This document shows positions 25,165-34,069 of a stretch of 64,000 bases of DNA, in pieces. The notes under the pieces were generated by a model, which saw only the letters and a list, made by a program, of their open reading frames with translations, was not told the DNA's origin and did no database searches. Position 1 is the stretch's first letter. Each line of letters begins with the position of its first letter. The position numbers were made by a program, and so were the translations under genes. Source of the stretch: BP-133 sp040756995. GTDB lineage: Bacteria > Actinomycetota > Acidimicrobiia > IMCC26256 > BP-133. The DNA is taken from NCBI GenBank assembly GCA_040756995.1, contig JBFLYK010000020.1:55223-119222 (forward strand), given 5' to 3'.

Positions 25165-25980
25165 GTGCCGAGCAGGGAGGTGTATCCGAACGCGCCGCTG
25201 CGTCTGGTGACCACAGAGTTCCGGTTTCCCCTCTCGCCCGTTCTCGCCGGCGCCAACGCGCTCCATGTCGTCGCGGGAGCGCTCGGCAAGATGCTCCCGG
25301 TGATCGAGCGGGTCCCTCAGTCTGTCCAGGTGGTGCTCGGCCCTGAGGGGCCACCGGCCCTGCCAACCGTGGACGGAGGTGGGTACCGGCTCATGACCCG
25401 GGATCGCACCGTGGCGGTGACCGTTACTTCGGCGCGGCTTGCGGTCGAGATCACCTCGTATCGCCACTGGGAGACCTTCCGGGACGAAATGATCCGGCCC
25501 GTCCTCGGCGCGGTCGGCGAGGACCTCCAGGCGATCGCCGGGTTGGACCGGATTGGGCTGCGCTACATCGACGAGATCCGCGTACCGGATGAGGCGCTGT
25601 CCATCGAACGGTGGGTGCCCTACATCAACGACAACCTCCTCGCAGGGAGACACCTCGCCGGGAAGCGTCCCATCAAGACGATCCAAGGGGCGTTGCACCT
25701 CGTGACGGGCGAGGATCAGGAGCTGCTCATGCGCTTCGGAGCGCTCGAAGGCCACGTCGTGGACGACTCCGGGCCGCTCAGGCTGCCCACCCCCGTCGAG
25801 GACGGGCCCTTCTTCCTGATCGACATCGACAGCTTCTGGACCCGCTCCGGCGTGGTGGAGGAGTTCGCCGTCGACCGGGCATTGGCAGTCGCCGATCGGC
25901 TGCACGAGCCAGTTGGCGAGCTCTTCGAACAGTCGATCACTGAGCTACTTCGAGATGAGGTGCTGAGGAGGAGCCAATGA
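25165..25980 (+). CDS. TIGR04255-family protein
   Basis: A 271-aa protein starting at GTG 25165 behind AAGGAGG. The opening YPNAPLRLVTTEFRFPL and the central LDRIGLRYIDEIRVPDE are characteristic of the TIGR04255 family, whose function is not known to me. Its stop overlaps the next ATG (25977-25980). It is divergent from the DISARM-like operon, so it could be an accessory or an independent module. Confidence 0.75.
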   Translation: MPSREVYPNAPLRLVTTEFRFPLSPVLAGANALHVVAGALGKMLPVIERVPQSVQVVLGPEGPPALPTVDGGGYRLMTRDRTVAVTVTSARLAVEITSYRHWETFRDEMIRPVLGAVGEDLQAIAGLDRIGLRYIDEIRVPDEALSIERWVPYINDNLLAGRHLAGKRPIKTIQGALHLVTGEDQELLMRFGALEGHVVDDSGPLRLPTPVEDGPFFLIDIDSFWTRSGVVEEFAVDRALAVADRLHEPVGELFEQSITELLRDEVLRRSQ

Positions 25981-26612
25981 CCACCGTGCCGTTCGAGATC
26001 GACACCGGGGCAGGAACGACCTCGTCCGGGGTGGAGCCGGTACGGTCGCCCACGCAGACGATGGCATCGATCACGCGGGACTTCGGCATGCTGCGCGACC
26101 GAACCTCGCTCCTCGACGCTGACGTGGGCAGCGACCATCGCAGCGTGCAGATGTACACCCTGGAACTGCTCGCTCAGGACCGGAGCCGGGAGGATGTCCC
26201 GACGCTCCTCGCCAAGCTGGTGGCCGACTATGGCCTTGGCTGGAGTGACATCGCCCGGCTGGTGGGCGTGAGTGTCCAGGCGCTACGGAAGTGGCGGCAA
26301 GGAGAACCCGCGACCGGTGAGAACCGCCTCGCCGTGGCTCGCCTGACTGCGTTCCTCGAGCTGCTCGGCGACGTCCCTGTGCGCGACCCGGCCAGCTGGT
26401 TGGAAATGCCCGTGGTCGCCGGGTACGCGCCGCGACATCTCGACCTGTACAGGGAAGGGCATGTCGACATCCTCTTCGAGCTCGCCCATCTTCGAACCAG
26501 CCCAGAGCATGCCCTCGACGAAATCGACCCGCAGTGGCGTGAACACCTGCGGCTCAACCACGAGACCTTCGAGGCGACCGATGGTCAACTGTCGATCCGG
26601 CGGAGGCGATGA
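25977..26612 (+). CDS. HTH protein, possibly Xre/MbcA-type antitoxin-like
   Basis: A 211-aa protein. The central segment LGWSDIARLVGVSVQALRKWRQG is a clear helix-turn-helix. It is followed by a helix and WLEMPVVAGYAPRHLDLYREGHVDILFELA, which recalls the toxin-binding tail of Xre/MbcA/ParS antitoxins. The first 60 residues are unassigned. The gene is ATGA-coupled to the TIGR04255 gene and is followed 6 bp later by the third gene. A regulator or antitoxin role is inferred. Confidence 0.6.
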   Translation: MTTVPFEIDTGAGTTSSGVEPVRSPTQTMASITRDFGMLRDRTSLLDADVGSDHRSVQMYTLELLAQDRSREDVPTLLAKLVADYGLGWSDIARLVGVSVQALRKWRQGEPATGENRLAVARLTAFLELLGDVPVRDPASWLEMPVVAGYAPRHLDLYREGHVDILFELAHLRTSPEHALDEIDPQWREHLRLNHETFEATDGQLSIRRRR

Positions 26613-26618
26613 CCGGGC

Positions 26619-27301
26619 GTGACCGAGCTGGAGTCACCGGCAACCCCCGAGGAGCTCTACCGCTACCGAGGCCAGGACGTCCCGAGGGCCCGCCCGATCT
26701 TCCAAGGTGACGTGTTCGAAGGCATCGAGATCCCCGGCCTCGACGACGGAGCCGGTCTGGCGATGGTCGTCACGCACGCCTGCAGCATGCGAGAGGGCCC
26801 CACAATCCGTCCCCGGCTGCTCATGGGCCGGGTCTCCGAGCGCAGCCAGCCCATCCCGCTGCCATGGAAGGGGAACTACCGGTACCTGCCGCTCCCGGAG
26901 CTGATCCCGGGTCGGTCGGGGCACTGGGTCCTCACCTTCGAGGACATGCGGCCAGTGCGAACGGAAACGCTCGATCTGCGCCGCTGGATCGCCTGCCTCG
27001 ACGACCGTGGCGTGCTGCTCCTCCAGCAGCGGCAGGCGCATCACTTCACCCGGACGACGGTCGAGACGCCTGTCCTCTATGAAGTCACGGGAACCGTTCT
27101 GGTTGAGGTGGAGCTCCTGGAGGCGTGGCGAGAGGCGCCCTCGAGAACGACCCGGACGACACCTGGGAACAACGAGCGGCGGTGGCGGACGCGGCATTTG
27201 ACGCTTTCATTTCCTCACGACGCGACGATCTCAAGGATGCGACACGGTGGGCCACCCTGCGGCGGACAGTGCACCAGGAGATCGCCCGGCGCTTCGGCTG
27301 A
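26619..27301 (+). pseudogene. Unknown third gene of the TIGR04255 operon, frameshifted
   Basis: GTG 26619 opens a frame that is convincing up to about VELLEAWREA (27135) and contains RPIFQGDVFEGI and MVVTHACSMR. From there the -1/+2 frame carries the sensible continuation LENDPDDTWEQRAAVADAAFDAF...RRTVHQEIARRFG and stops at 27301, whereas the original frame drifts into improbable sequence. One missing base near 27135-27140 explains it. The ancestral product would be about 227 aa. No family is recognised. The break could be a real inactivation or a sequence error. Confidence 0.6.
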
Positions 27302-27455
27302 GCACGGCGACGAACGCGGAGGTGCATTACCCCGCCAGCCCTTGAGGCTCTTGGGGCACCACGGCGGCACGATCGCCGATTTGAACCGCGCCCGTTCGCC
27401 AGCCTCCGGGTCGACCCGACGGTCGTTGACCGCTGTCCGCAAGCTCGCCGGAGGG

Positions 27456-28031
27456 TTATTGCGTTTCCCCACCTGGGGGGCGGTCCCGGACAGTCCAGAC
27501 GATCCACCGGCCCGTGATGTCAAAGCGAAGAACTACGTCCCAGGTGAAGTCATCAGCGGACTGGCTGGCCTGGGTCCAGTGTGCCATCAGCGCAACAACG
27601 GCTTCGTGGCCATCGTCGCTGAGCACGGTCGCGTCGCTCACCGTGACGACATGTGTGGTCTGGTCACCGGCGGCGCCGGCACGTGCTTCTTCGGTGAACT
27701 TGCGGTACTGCGGGCCGTCGGGAGCGACCCATCCATCGACTACGGAGAGGTCACCAGTGGTGGCGAAGCGTCCCCAGGCGGCCAGCGCTTCCCGGGCGGC
27801 CACGACCCGCGCATCTGCAGGCGCCGTCACGCTGACCTCGGGCGGGGAGGGCGCAGGTCCGCCGGCGGGCGTCGGACCCGAACGCAGACCTGGAGCGACG
27901 GCCCGCACGATCACGACCAAGGCGAGGACGCTCACCAGGGCGATGGCAGCGGGAAAGCCCCAGGCCGGCGTCCGGCCCGTTGGACCGCCTTCGACGACGC
28001 CGTCGACCTCGACTTCAATGGTGTCGGTCAT
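27456..28031 (-). CDS. Membrane-anchored protein at the end of the Tad operon
   Basis: A 191-aa protein with a short acidic cytosolic N-terminus, one membrane helix (about 25-46) and a Pro-rich linker. The external domain of about 120 residues (AWGRFATTGDLSVVDGWV, then YRKFTEEA...) resembles small NTF2-like or export-associated domains. It overlaps the upstream gene by four bases (ATGA) and is the last gene of the operon. A function in pilus assembly is inferred from position only. Confidence 0.65.
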   Translation of the reverse strand: MTDTIEVEVDGVVEGGPTGRTPAWGFPAAIALVSVLALVVIVRAVAPGLRSGPTPAGGPAPSPPEVSVTAPADARVVAAREALAAWGRFATTGDLSVVDGWVAPDGPQYRKFTEEARAGAAGDQTTHVVTVSDATVLSDDGHEAVVALMAHWTQASQSADDFTWDVVLRFDITGRWIVWTVRDRPPGGETQ

Positions 28032-28804
28032 TGCCGCACGCCCCTGATCTCGGCGACTGCATATGGCGCCTGACCCGAGAAGATCCGTTCGCCGAGGGGC
28101 ACCGTGATGGGGTCGAACCCGGGCCCAGCGAAGCTGTAGGTGCCTGACCAGGTGACGTCGAGGGTGACGGTGTAGGTGCCCTTTGCTTCGTAGACATGTT
28201 TCGCGGCCGGGTGGGTGGCGTCTCCGGGCACCATGCTCGTGAGCTCCGCGCCGTCGCCCGTCCGCCAGCGAAGACGGACCACCCGGGCGTCGACCGTGAC
28301 GGTGAAGCCGTCGAGGTTGAGTTGGAGGTTCGCCGTCGTGGGCTGGTCGTACCAGAAGTAGGTCTCAAGGCCGGTCAGACCTTCGAGGCCGGGGTTCACC
28401 TTCACATCGGGCACTGGGAGGGGAACTTGCTCCCACACCGCCGTAGGGGGCGGCGGAACGGGCGGAAGGTCCGCTGAGCGGTGCACAGTCGGGTCGGGGC
28501 ATCTGAAGCGCGAGTCGATCACCTGACTGGTGAGCCGGTCGACCAGGCGCATGTACTCCTGTCGCCCGTCGGGGCCGGTGCAGAACTGGGAGCCGCTGTA
28601 CTCGTAGATTCGCCAGTAGAAGCGGGACAGTGGTTGAACATGGCCGGCGCCGTCACTGGACCCATCGTCGTGGCGCTTGAGACCTCCACAGATTCCAGGC
28701 TGGAGGTTACAGAACACACCTTCACCGCTGACGTCTGCTTGGGCGGGTACGTTGGCCAACCCGATGGCGACAACGATCAGGAAGACGACCGGCGTCCGTC
28801 TCAT
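28028..28804 (-). CDS. Secreted protein with PKD-like domain
   Basis: A 258-aa protein with a Sec signal peptide (MRRTPVVFLIVVAIGLANVPAQA). Two Cys pairs follow in the mature N-terminus, and a C-terminal half has the pattern DARVVRLRWRTGDGAELTS...HVYEAKGTYTVTLDVTW, typical of PKD/Ig-like domains. It sits between the lipoprotein and the last Tad-operon gene with 4-bp overlaps on both sides. It may bind or stabilise the pilus at the surface. Confidence 0.65.
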   Translation of the reverse strand: MRRTPVVFLIVVAIGLANVPAQADVSGEGVFCNLQPGICGGLKRHDDGSSDGAGHVQPLSRFYWRIYEYSGSQFCTGPDGRQEYMRLVDRLTSQVIDSRFRCPDPTVHRSADLPPVPPPPTAVWEQVPLPVPDVKVNPGLEGLTGLETYFWYDQPTTANLQLNLDGFTVTVDARVVRLRWRTGDGAELTSMVPGDATHPAAKHVYEAKGTYTVTLDVTWSGTYSFAGPGFDPITVPLGERIFSGQAPYAVAEIRGVRQ

Positions 28805-29397
28805 GACGGGACTCCTTCGGCGATGATCTGCCGAATCGTCTCTGGAGCAAGCCTGAGCCCGAACGTGTCAGCGATCTTCCACGTCCCAGTTTCGCGGCTG
28901 AGAAGGAAGCTGTACCCGGTGGGCTCAAGGCCGGGCCCTTGAGGGGTTGCGAGGTTTCCCGCTTGGTCGACGACACGCTCGGGCGGCCGGCTGACGACGG
29001 CCGTCAGTGTCACAAGGTCGGGTTGCCTTCGGTCTGCGACTCGGACGCCAAGAACCTCGAACATCGGAGTAGCCCAGTGCCAGCCCTTGTCCCGCAGCGT
29101 GGTGAGGGAATTCCGTTCATCGGCGTAACAGCTGCAATGCGGCGTCAGGTATTCATCAACTCGCGCCGGGTCCGGGGCGGCGAACACTTCATTTCGGCGC
29201 TGCAGAAGGTTGGCCAGGACCCGCTCAACACGGGACTCCATGGGCGGTTGCGTCGTGGTGGGAGACGCGGCCACTGTGGTGATCGTGGACGAACTCGTCG
29301 TCACCCCGTTCGCTTGCGACAGATCTTGCTTCTTATCCGCGCCGCGACTGCAGCCGGTAAGGCTCGCCAGCAGCGCGATGCCGACAAGCCACTTCAT
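28801..29397 (-). CDS. Lipoprotein of the Tad operon
   Basis: A 198-aa protein with a lipobox (LTGC at 14-17), a Ser/Thr-rich linker and a C-terminal domain with HCSCY. The end of the domain (TWKIADTFGL) is typical of small NTF2-like folds. It overlaps its neighbours by 4 bp on both sides. An export or pilus-accessory role is inferred. Confidence 0.68.
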   Translation of the reverse strand: MKWLVGIALLASLTGCSRGADKKQDLSQANGVTTSSSTITTVAASPTTTQPPMESRVERVLANLLQRRNEVFAAPDPARVDEYLTPHCSCYADERNSLTTLRDKGWHWATPMFEVLGVRVADRRQPDLVTLTAVVSRPPERVVDQAGNLATPQGPGLEPTGYSFLLSRETGTWKIADTFGLRLAPETIRQIIAEGVPS

Positions 29398-29822
29398 GAG
29401 GACCTCCTCGGCTCTGCGGTGGCTCGGACAGTGACGCGTAACGGTTCTTCTCCCGAGAGGAAGATGCGCAGGAGGGTGAAGTCGACGCGTCCGACGGCGG
29501 TCACGGTCACGTCCTGCGGGTTGGCTTCGACCGTGGCGTCAACGAGGGAACGGGTGTCCTCCTGAGTCCGGAGGTTGTCCCATGCCAGCGCTTCGCTCCT
29601 GGAGGGATCGAGGCGTACCTCGCCGCTGGCGCGGAAGCGGTCGGTGTCGATGCCGCTGGCTCCTGCCACAGCGGCTGCGTCGACGACACCGGACAGAGCC
29701 CGGCGCTCGGAGAACGCCCGCCACAGATCGAGGGCGATGCCACCCACAAAGAGCATCATGAGGCACATGCCAAGGACCCAGATGGTGACGCTCCCCACCT
29801 CGGCGTCGCGGCCCCGCCTCAC
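29394..29822 (-). CDS. TadG-like pilus-assembly protein
   Basis: A 142-aa protein. The N-terminus GSVTIWVLGMCLMMLFVGGIALDLWRAFSERRALSGVVDAAAVAGA matches the Tad/TadE-G N-terminal domain: a Gly-rich start, one helix, then an aligned amphipathic helix. It overlaps the lipoprotein start by 4 bp and the TadE gene by 4 bp. Such minor pseudopilins are exported and are needed for Flp pilus formation. Confidence 0.75.
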   Translation of the reverse strand: MRRGRDAEVGSVTIWVLGMCLMMLFVGGIALDLWRAFSERRALSGVVDAAAVAGASGIDTDRFRASGEVRLDPSRSEALAWDNLRTQEDTRSLVDATVEANPQDVTVTAVGRVDFTLLRIFLSGEEPLRVTVRATAEPRRSS

Positions 29823-30235
29823 GGGATGCTCCGGTACCGGTCAACGCTTTCCGTGTGGCTGGCCGTCCACGTCCAGGCATCGACCGACCCGAGCCCGGGA
29901 ACGGCGAGGGCGGGCATGCGGACGGTGACCCGGGCCGTCACAGCACTTCCTCGGGTGAGGGCACCGCTCCAGTCGAGCACGAAGTCGTTGGCTGCGAGGC
30001 CGTAGTTGGCGGCGGTCCGCTCGACCACGGCCTGGCCGGTGGCGACCGCCTCATCCCAGCTGTCGGCGAGCACGGCGCTGCGGGCGGCTTCGGTCGCCGC
30101 GGCGCGGGCCACGGTCTGGCGTTCGGGCCAGGCGGGAAGGGTGATGACGAGGAGCGCGACGGGGACCAGCAGGAGGACGACGGCGAGGGGAGTCTCGATC
30201 ACCGCCGTTCCCGCTTGGCTCCGCCAGTGCCGCAT
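29819..30235 (-). CDS. TadE-like pseudopilin
   Basis: A 138-aa protein from ATG 30235, which shares one base with the upstream stop (TGATG). The N-terminal SQAGTAVIETPLAVVLLLVPVALLVI is a TadE pseudopilin signature (Gly, then Glu five residues later, then a membrane helix). The remaining region is a soluble beta-rich domain. It is a second minor pilin in tandem with the next gene. Confidence 0.75.
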   Translation of the reverse strand: MRHWRSQAGTAVIETPLAVVLLLVPVALLVITLPAWPERQTVARAAATEAARSAVLADSWDEAVATGQAVVERTAANYGLAANDFVLDWSGALTRGSAVTARVTVRMPALAVPGLGSVDAWTWTASHTESVDRYRSIP

Positions 30236-30615
30236 CACGGGAGCTGCTCCTTGACGGCGGTGGCGGCCACGGCGAAGGTCCAGTCGGGGGTCGGCGGGAG
30301 CCAGGACCGGAACGTGACGCGCGCACGGGCGACGATTTCGTCGCCCTCGTTGGCGCAGGTCACGTCGACTTCGCGGCCAAGGCGGCCGGCGAGCAGGTCG
30401 GCGAGGACGTCGTGGGCCCGCTCCTCGCAGGTGCGGGGATCGGCGGACGCGACCGCTCCCGCCCTCGCCCCTTCGTCGAGGGCGGAGCGCACGACGCCTC
30501 GCCCGTACTGCCAGGCCACGAACTGGAGCAGCAGCACGAAGAACACGAGGACGGTGGCGACGCCCAGCACGTACGCCGGCAGCGTGCTGCCGGTCTCCCC
30601 CGTCCGCCTCTTCAT
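30235..30615 (-). CDS. TadE-like pseudopilin
   Basis: A 126-aa protein. I chose ATG 30615 (MKRRTGETGSTLPAY), 8 bp after the Flp stop, rather than a longer frame. It has a TadE-like N-terminus with a membrane helix (LGVATVLVFFVLLLQFVAWQY), a helix with DEGARAGAVA, and one Cys pair. It is placed between Flp and the second TadE. Confidence 0.72.
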   Translation of the reverse strand: MKRRTGETGSTLPAYVLGVATVLVFFVLLLQFVAWQYGRGVVRSALDEGARAGAVASADPRTCEERAHDVLADLLAGRLGREVDVTCANEGDEIVARARVTFRSWLPPTPDWTFAVAATAVKEQLP

Positions 30616-30623
30616 GGCGTCGC

Positions 30624-30812
30624 TCAAACGCCGAGTTGAGCTCGGGCCCATTCAACGACGTCGAGACCGAGGCGGGTGAGGGCGCCGTTGATCACCACGG
30701 CGGCGGCCACGCCGAGGGCGCCGAGGGCCATGTACTCGACGAGACCGGCGCCGGTTTCGTCCCGGCGGAAGCGGCGGGCGGCGGCGAGGAGGTGGTGGAC
30801 AAGCACAGTCAT
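30624..30812 (-). CDS. flp: Flp-type major pilin
   Basis: A 62-aa protein with a basic leader (RRFRRDETG), then AGLVEYMALGALGVAAAVVI, the class IVb Flp pilin signature (processing Gly, Glu at +5 and Tyr at +6). The start ATG 30812 has GGAGAA 6-7 bp upstream. It would be cleaved by a TadV-type prepilin peptidase, which is not in this window, and polymerised into the Flp pilus. Confidence 0.88.
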   Translation of the reverse strand: MTVLVHHLLAAARRFRRDETGAGLVEYMALGALGVAAAVVINGALTRLGLDVVEWARAQLGV

Positions 30813-30825
30813 GGCGGGTTCTCCT

Positions 30826-31770
30826 TCATCTTCCGAAGATCACGTGGGGAAGGCCGGCAGCAACGAAGAGCAACATGACGGGGGCGACGAGGACGAGGAG
30901 CGGGACCAACATGGCGCTGCGGCGGCGGATCGCCCGGCGGGCGACCTCTTCGGCTCGTTCCGCCCGCAGATCCTCGGCGAAGGCCAGGAGCGACCGGGCC
31001 ACGTCGCCTCCGGAACGGGTGGCGGAACCGAGGATCCGGTAGAGACGAGCCGCCGCCGGTTCGGGGGTTCGCTCGGCCAGCTGCTCGTAGGCTCGGCGGG
31101 GGTCGACCCCGCCGGTGATCCAGGCGAGCGCCTCGGTGAGCTCGGCGACGACTTCGCCTCTTCCCCGCCGGGTGACCGCCCGGACGGCCTCGACCGGGCC
31201 ATGACCGGTGCGGGCGTAGACGGCGAGGACCTGGGCGACGGTGGCGAGCTCGACTCGCATGCGGGCCCGGCGGGCGTCGATGGCTCTGGTCAGCCGGGAC
31301 CGCCACCGGGTGGCCCCCGGGAAGCCGAGCAGCCCCCCGAGAAGGAGGACCACTCCCGAGGGCTGACCGGTCACGACACCCAGGGCGACGCCGAGCGAAC
31401 ACCCGCCGGCGGCCCAGGCGAGCTGGCGCATCCGGTACTGGTCGGCGGTGACGTCGGGGTAGCCCGCCTGGCGGAGGCGCAGCTCGACGATCGCCGGTCC
31501 CCCGGCATCGAGGAGGTCGGAGAGGACCTGGGCCAGGCGCCGGATGGGCGGGCCGAGGACTCGGGTGACGGGGTGGCCGGTGGGGCCCTCGACGTGCAGA
31601 ACCGCGGTGTCCGCCGACCCGGTCCCGAGCCGGGAACGGGCAAGCTGGGCGAAGGGCCGGACCCTCCCTCCGAGCCGTCGCGGCGGGTGGACGGCCAGCC
31701 CCACCGCGCCGGCGGCGGCCACCGCGGCGGACAGGCCTGCGACGAACACCGAGGGATCGGCGGCGCTCAC
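30826..31770 (-). CDS. tadC: TadC-like inner-membrane platform protein
   Basis: A 314-aa T2SS F-domain protein. GTG 31770 overlaps the TadB stop (GTGA). Two membrane helices lie near the middle (WAAGGCSLGVALGVV, SGVVLLLGGLLGF), and a C-terminal F-domain carries ARTGHGPVEAV and ATRSGGDVARSLLAFAEDLR, ending in another helix. It forms the pilus assembly platform with TadB. Confidence 0.88.
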   Translation of the reverse strand: MSAADPSVFVAGLSAAVAAAGAVGLAVHPPRRLGGRVRPFAQLARSRLGTGSADTAVLHVEGPTGHPVTRVLGPPIRRLAQVLSDLLDAGGPAIVELRLRQAGYPDVTADQYRMRQLAWAAGGCSLGVALGVVTGQPSGVVLLLGGLLGFPGATRWRSRLTRAIDARRARMRVELATVAQVLAVYARTGHGPVEAVRAVTRRGRGEVVAELTEALAWITGGVDPRRAYEQLAERTPEPAAARLYRILGSATRSGGDVARSLLAFAEDLRAERAEEVARRAIRRRSAMLVPLLVLVAPVMLLFVAAGLPHVIFGR

Positions 31771-32669
31771 CGGTGACCGCCCCGGCCGGCGAGGACGCGT
31801 TCCTCGGCCGGGAGACGCCCGAGACGGTCGATGATCACGGTTCCCCCGAGGGACATGACGGCACCCGTGGCGATGACCAGCCATCCGCCCGGCGAGGCGT
31901 AGAACTCCCGGTACGGCGGCGACGACGAGCAGAGCAGGACGAGCACCACGAACGGCAGGACGACGCAGGCCCGAGCCTCGATCTTGTGTTCGAGCTGGGC
32001 GGTCTCGATCTGCTCGGCGAGACGCAGGTCGGCCGTCGTGCTCGCCGCCAGGTCCCGCAGGGCGTCGATGGCGACGGAGGCGCCCTGTTCGTGGGCGACG
32101 AGGAGGACTTCGAAGATCCGGTCGCTCACCGGGTCGGCGAGCTGCTCCCGCAGCGCCTCGAGGGCCGCCCGGGCGTCGAGCGCGGCGGTCAGGGTGGCGT
32201 AGCGGCGCCACGTCGGCCGCAGCGGCTCCGGGCCGCTGTGCCCCAACTCCACCAGGCTGCCGTGGAGCGCCATGGGGACCTCGAGATGGGCGACGAGGTC
32301 TCGCAGCGCCTCCGGCCACGCCGCCACCCGCTCCTGCACGACACGGGCCCGCTGCCTGGCGTACCAGGCTCTGGGCAGGGACCCGGCAACGGCGGCGGGG
32401 ACGAGCGCGACCGACGCCGCGCCGGATACGGCCCACACCACGATGAAGGCGCAGATGGCGACGCCGACTGACACGCCGACGAACTGTGCGGGGCTGACGG
32501 AGGCTCCGGCCTGGTCGAGCCAGGTGGAGAGGGGCACCCGCCCCCGTGCTCGTGTCCGCCTGGGGTTCGACGTGAGTCGGTGCGGAAGTGAGCGAGGCGC
32601 GTGGCCGGTCAGCACGCCCACGAGGAGGTAGGCAAAGATGGCGGCGCAGAGCCCGGCGAGGAGCCTCAT
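31767..32669 (-). CDS. tadB: TadB-like inner-membrane platform protein
   Basis: A 300-aa T2SS F-domain protein with an N-terminal helix, a second hydrophobic pair after residue 60, and the F-domain LPRAWYARQRARVVQERVAAWPEALRDLVAHLE...VAHEQGASVAIDALRDLA. C-terminal helices follow. It overlaps TadA by 4 bp (ATGA) and TadC by 4 bp. Confidence 0.88.
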   Translation of the reverse strand: MRLLAGLCAAIFAYLLVGVLTGHAPRSLPHRLTSNPRRTRARGRVPLSTWLDQAGASVSPAQFVGVSVGVAICAFIVVWAVSGAASVALVPAAVAGSLPRAWYARQRARVVQERVAAWPEALRDLVAHLEVPMALHGSLVELGHSGPEPLRPTWRRYATLTAALDARAALEALREQLADPVSDRIFEVLLVAHEQGASVAIDALRDLAASTTADLRLAEQIETAQLEHKIEARACVVLPFVVLVLLCSSSPPYREFYASPGGWLVIATGAVMSLGGTVIIDRLGRLPAEERVLAGRGGHR

Positions 32670-34069
32670 AGCAGCGACTCCCGTCCTTCGAGGATCGCCT
32701 GCACGCTGACGCCCCGGGGCCGCAACGCCCGGTCGAGGCGGCCGCGGAGATCGTCGGGGAGTGGATTCTGGGTCCAGCGCAGCGGCGCTCCGAACTCCTC
32801 GCGGCTGAAGATCGGCTCGACAGCGAAATCGACCTTGGAGGCGGCGTGCGGAGGCAAGGCGACGATCTCCATCACCTGGCGGCGGATGGGGCCACCGCCG
32901 GGCCGCTTGTGTTCGACCGGTTCTCGGGCCATGTGGACGACGAGGTCGACGGTGGAGGCGAACACGTCCCGGACCTGGTCGGCGGGTACGTTCTGGCCGG
33001 CCATGATGGCGGTGGAGACGAGCGCCTGAAGTCCCTGCTTGGCCGAGTTGGCATGCACCGTCGTGAGCAGGCCGCAGCCGGCGTTGGCGGCGCGGGTCAG
33101 TTCATAGGCCTCGGCTCCCCTGACCTCGCCGACGACGATCAGATCCGGTCGCATTCCCAGCGCCTGGCGCACCAGGTCCCGCAGGGCCACCTCGCCGGTC
33201 CCGTCGGGCGTCGTCGGCCGGGTGCGCCAGCGGGAGGCGTTGAGGTGGTCGGTCTGGAGTTCGGGGGTGTCCTCACAGCACACCACCCGCGTGGCGGCCG
33301 GAACGGCCTTCAGCATGGCGTTGCCCAGGCTGGTCTTGCCGCTGCCGGGCGGGCCGACCAGGAGGACCCCGGTCGGGGTGCCCATGCAGGCGACGAGCAG
33401 GCTCGCCGCCTCGGGGCTGAGCGAACCCCAGCGGACGAGCAGGTCCATGGTCTCCCGGCGGATCATGTACCAGCGCAGGGTGGCGTCGAGCGCGTCGGCG
33501 ATCGGCGGGATGACCACACCGAGGCGGGCCCGGCCGTCGAGCACCTGGACCTGGATCATGGGCCGGCTCTCGTCGACGGCGGCGCCGGCGGTGGCCAGGA
33601 GCCGATCGACGATGCTGCGCACCTCGGCGGCGCTGATCGGTTCGTCGAGGCTGACGAGGCGGCCTTCCCCGTCCAGCCACGAGATGTCGGCACCGTGGAA
33701 GAACATCTCCTCGAAGACGACCTGCCCGGTGAAGTGCGGGGTGAGGGGACCCCAGTCGAGCACCGAGCGGCACAGACGGGCCACCACGTCGCCGGGGTTG
33801 GCGAGCGCCCGTCCACCGAAGCCACTGCGGGCCTTGGCCTGGTAGCCGTCAACGACGGCCCTGGCGAGCGTCTCGACTGCGACGGGGTCGTCGGCGCTCC
33901 CGCTGCGGCGCTGGATCTCGGCGAGGACCTCCTGGCGGAGCTGCTCGTAGGTGTCGACCGGCCCTTGGCTTCCCCCGGTCTGGCCGTTCTGGCCGTTCTG
34001 GGGACGGGCTGCCCGACCCGCGGGCCGGGCGCCGTTGGGCGGGCTCTTGGGGAGCTCGACCGCCGTCAC
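32666..34069 (-). CDS. tadA: TadA/CpaF secretion ATPase
   Basis: A 467-aa protein; GTG 34069 overlaps the TadZ stop (GTGA). After a Pro/Gln-rich N-terminus, the CpaF-type N-domain is followed by Walker A GPPGSGKTS (about 240), an Asp box, Walker B LIVVGEVRGAEAYEL, and a His box TTVHANSA. This is the motor for Flp pilus assembly. Most of the protein matches TadA/CpaF in length. Confidence 0.93.
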   Translation of the reverse strand: MTAVELPKSPPNGARPAGRAARPQNGQNGQTGGSQGPVDTYEQLRQEVLAEIQRRSGSADDPVAVETLARAVVDGYQAKARSGFGGRALANPGDVVARLCRSVLDWGPLTPHFTGQVVFEEMFFHGADISWLDGEGRLVSLDEPISAAEVRSIVDRLLATAGAAVDESRPMIQVQVLDGRARLGVVIPPIADALDATLRWYMIRRETMDLLVRWGSLSPEAASLLVACMGTPTGVLLVGPPGSGKTSLGNAMLKAVPAATRVVCCEDTPELQTDHLNASRWRTRPTTPDGTGEVALRDLVRQALGMRPDLIVVGEVRGAEAYELTRAANAGCGLLTTVHANSAKQGLQALVSTAIMAGQNVPADQVRDVFASTVDLVVHMAREPVEHKRPGGGPIRRQVMEIVALPPHAASKVDFAVEPIFSREEFGAPLRWTQNPLPDDLRGRLDRALRPRGVSVQAILEGRESLL

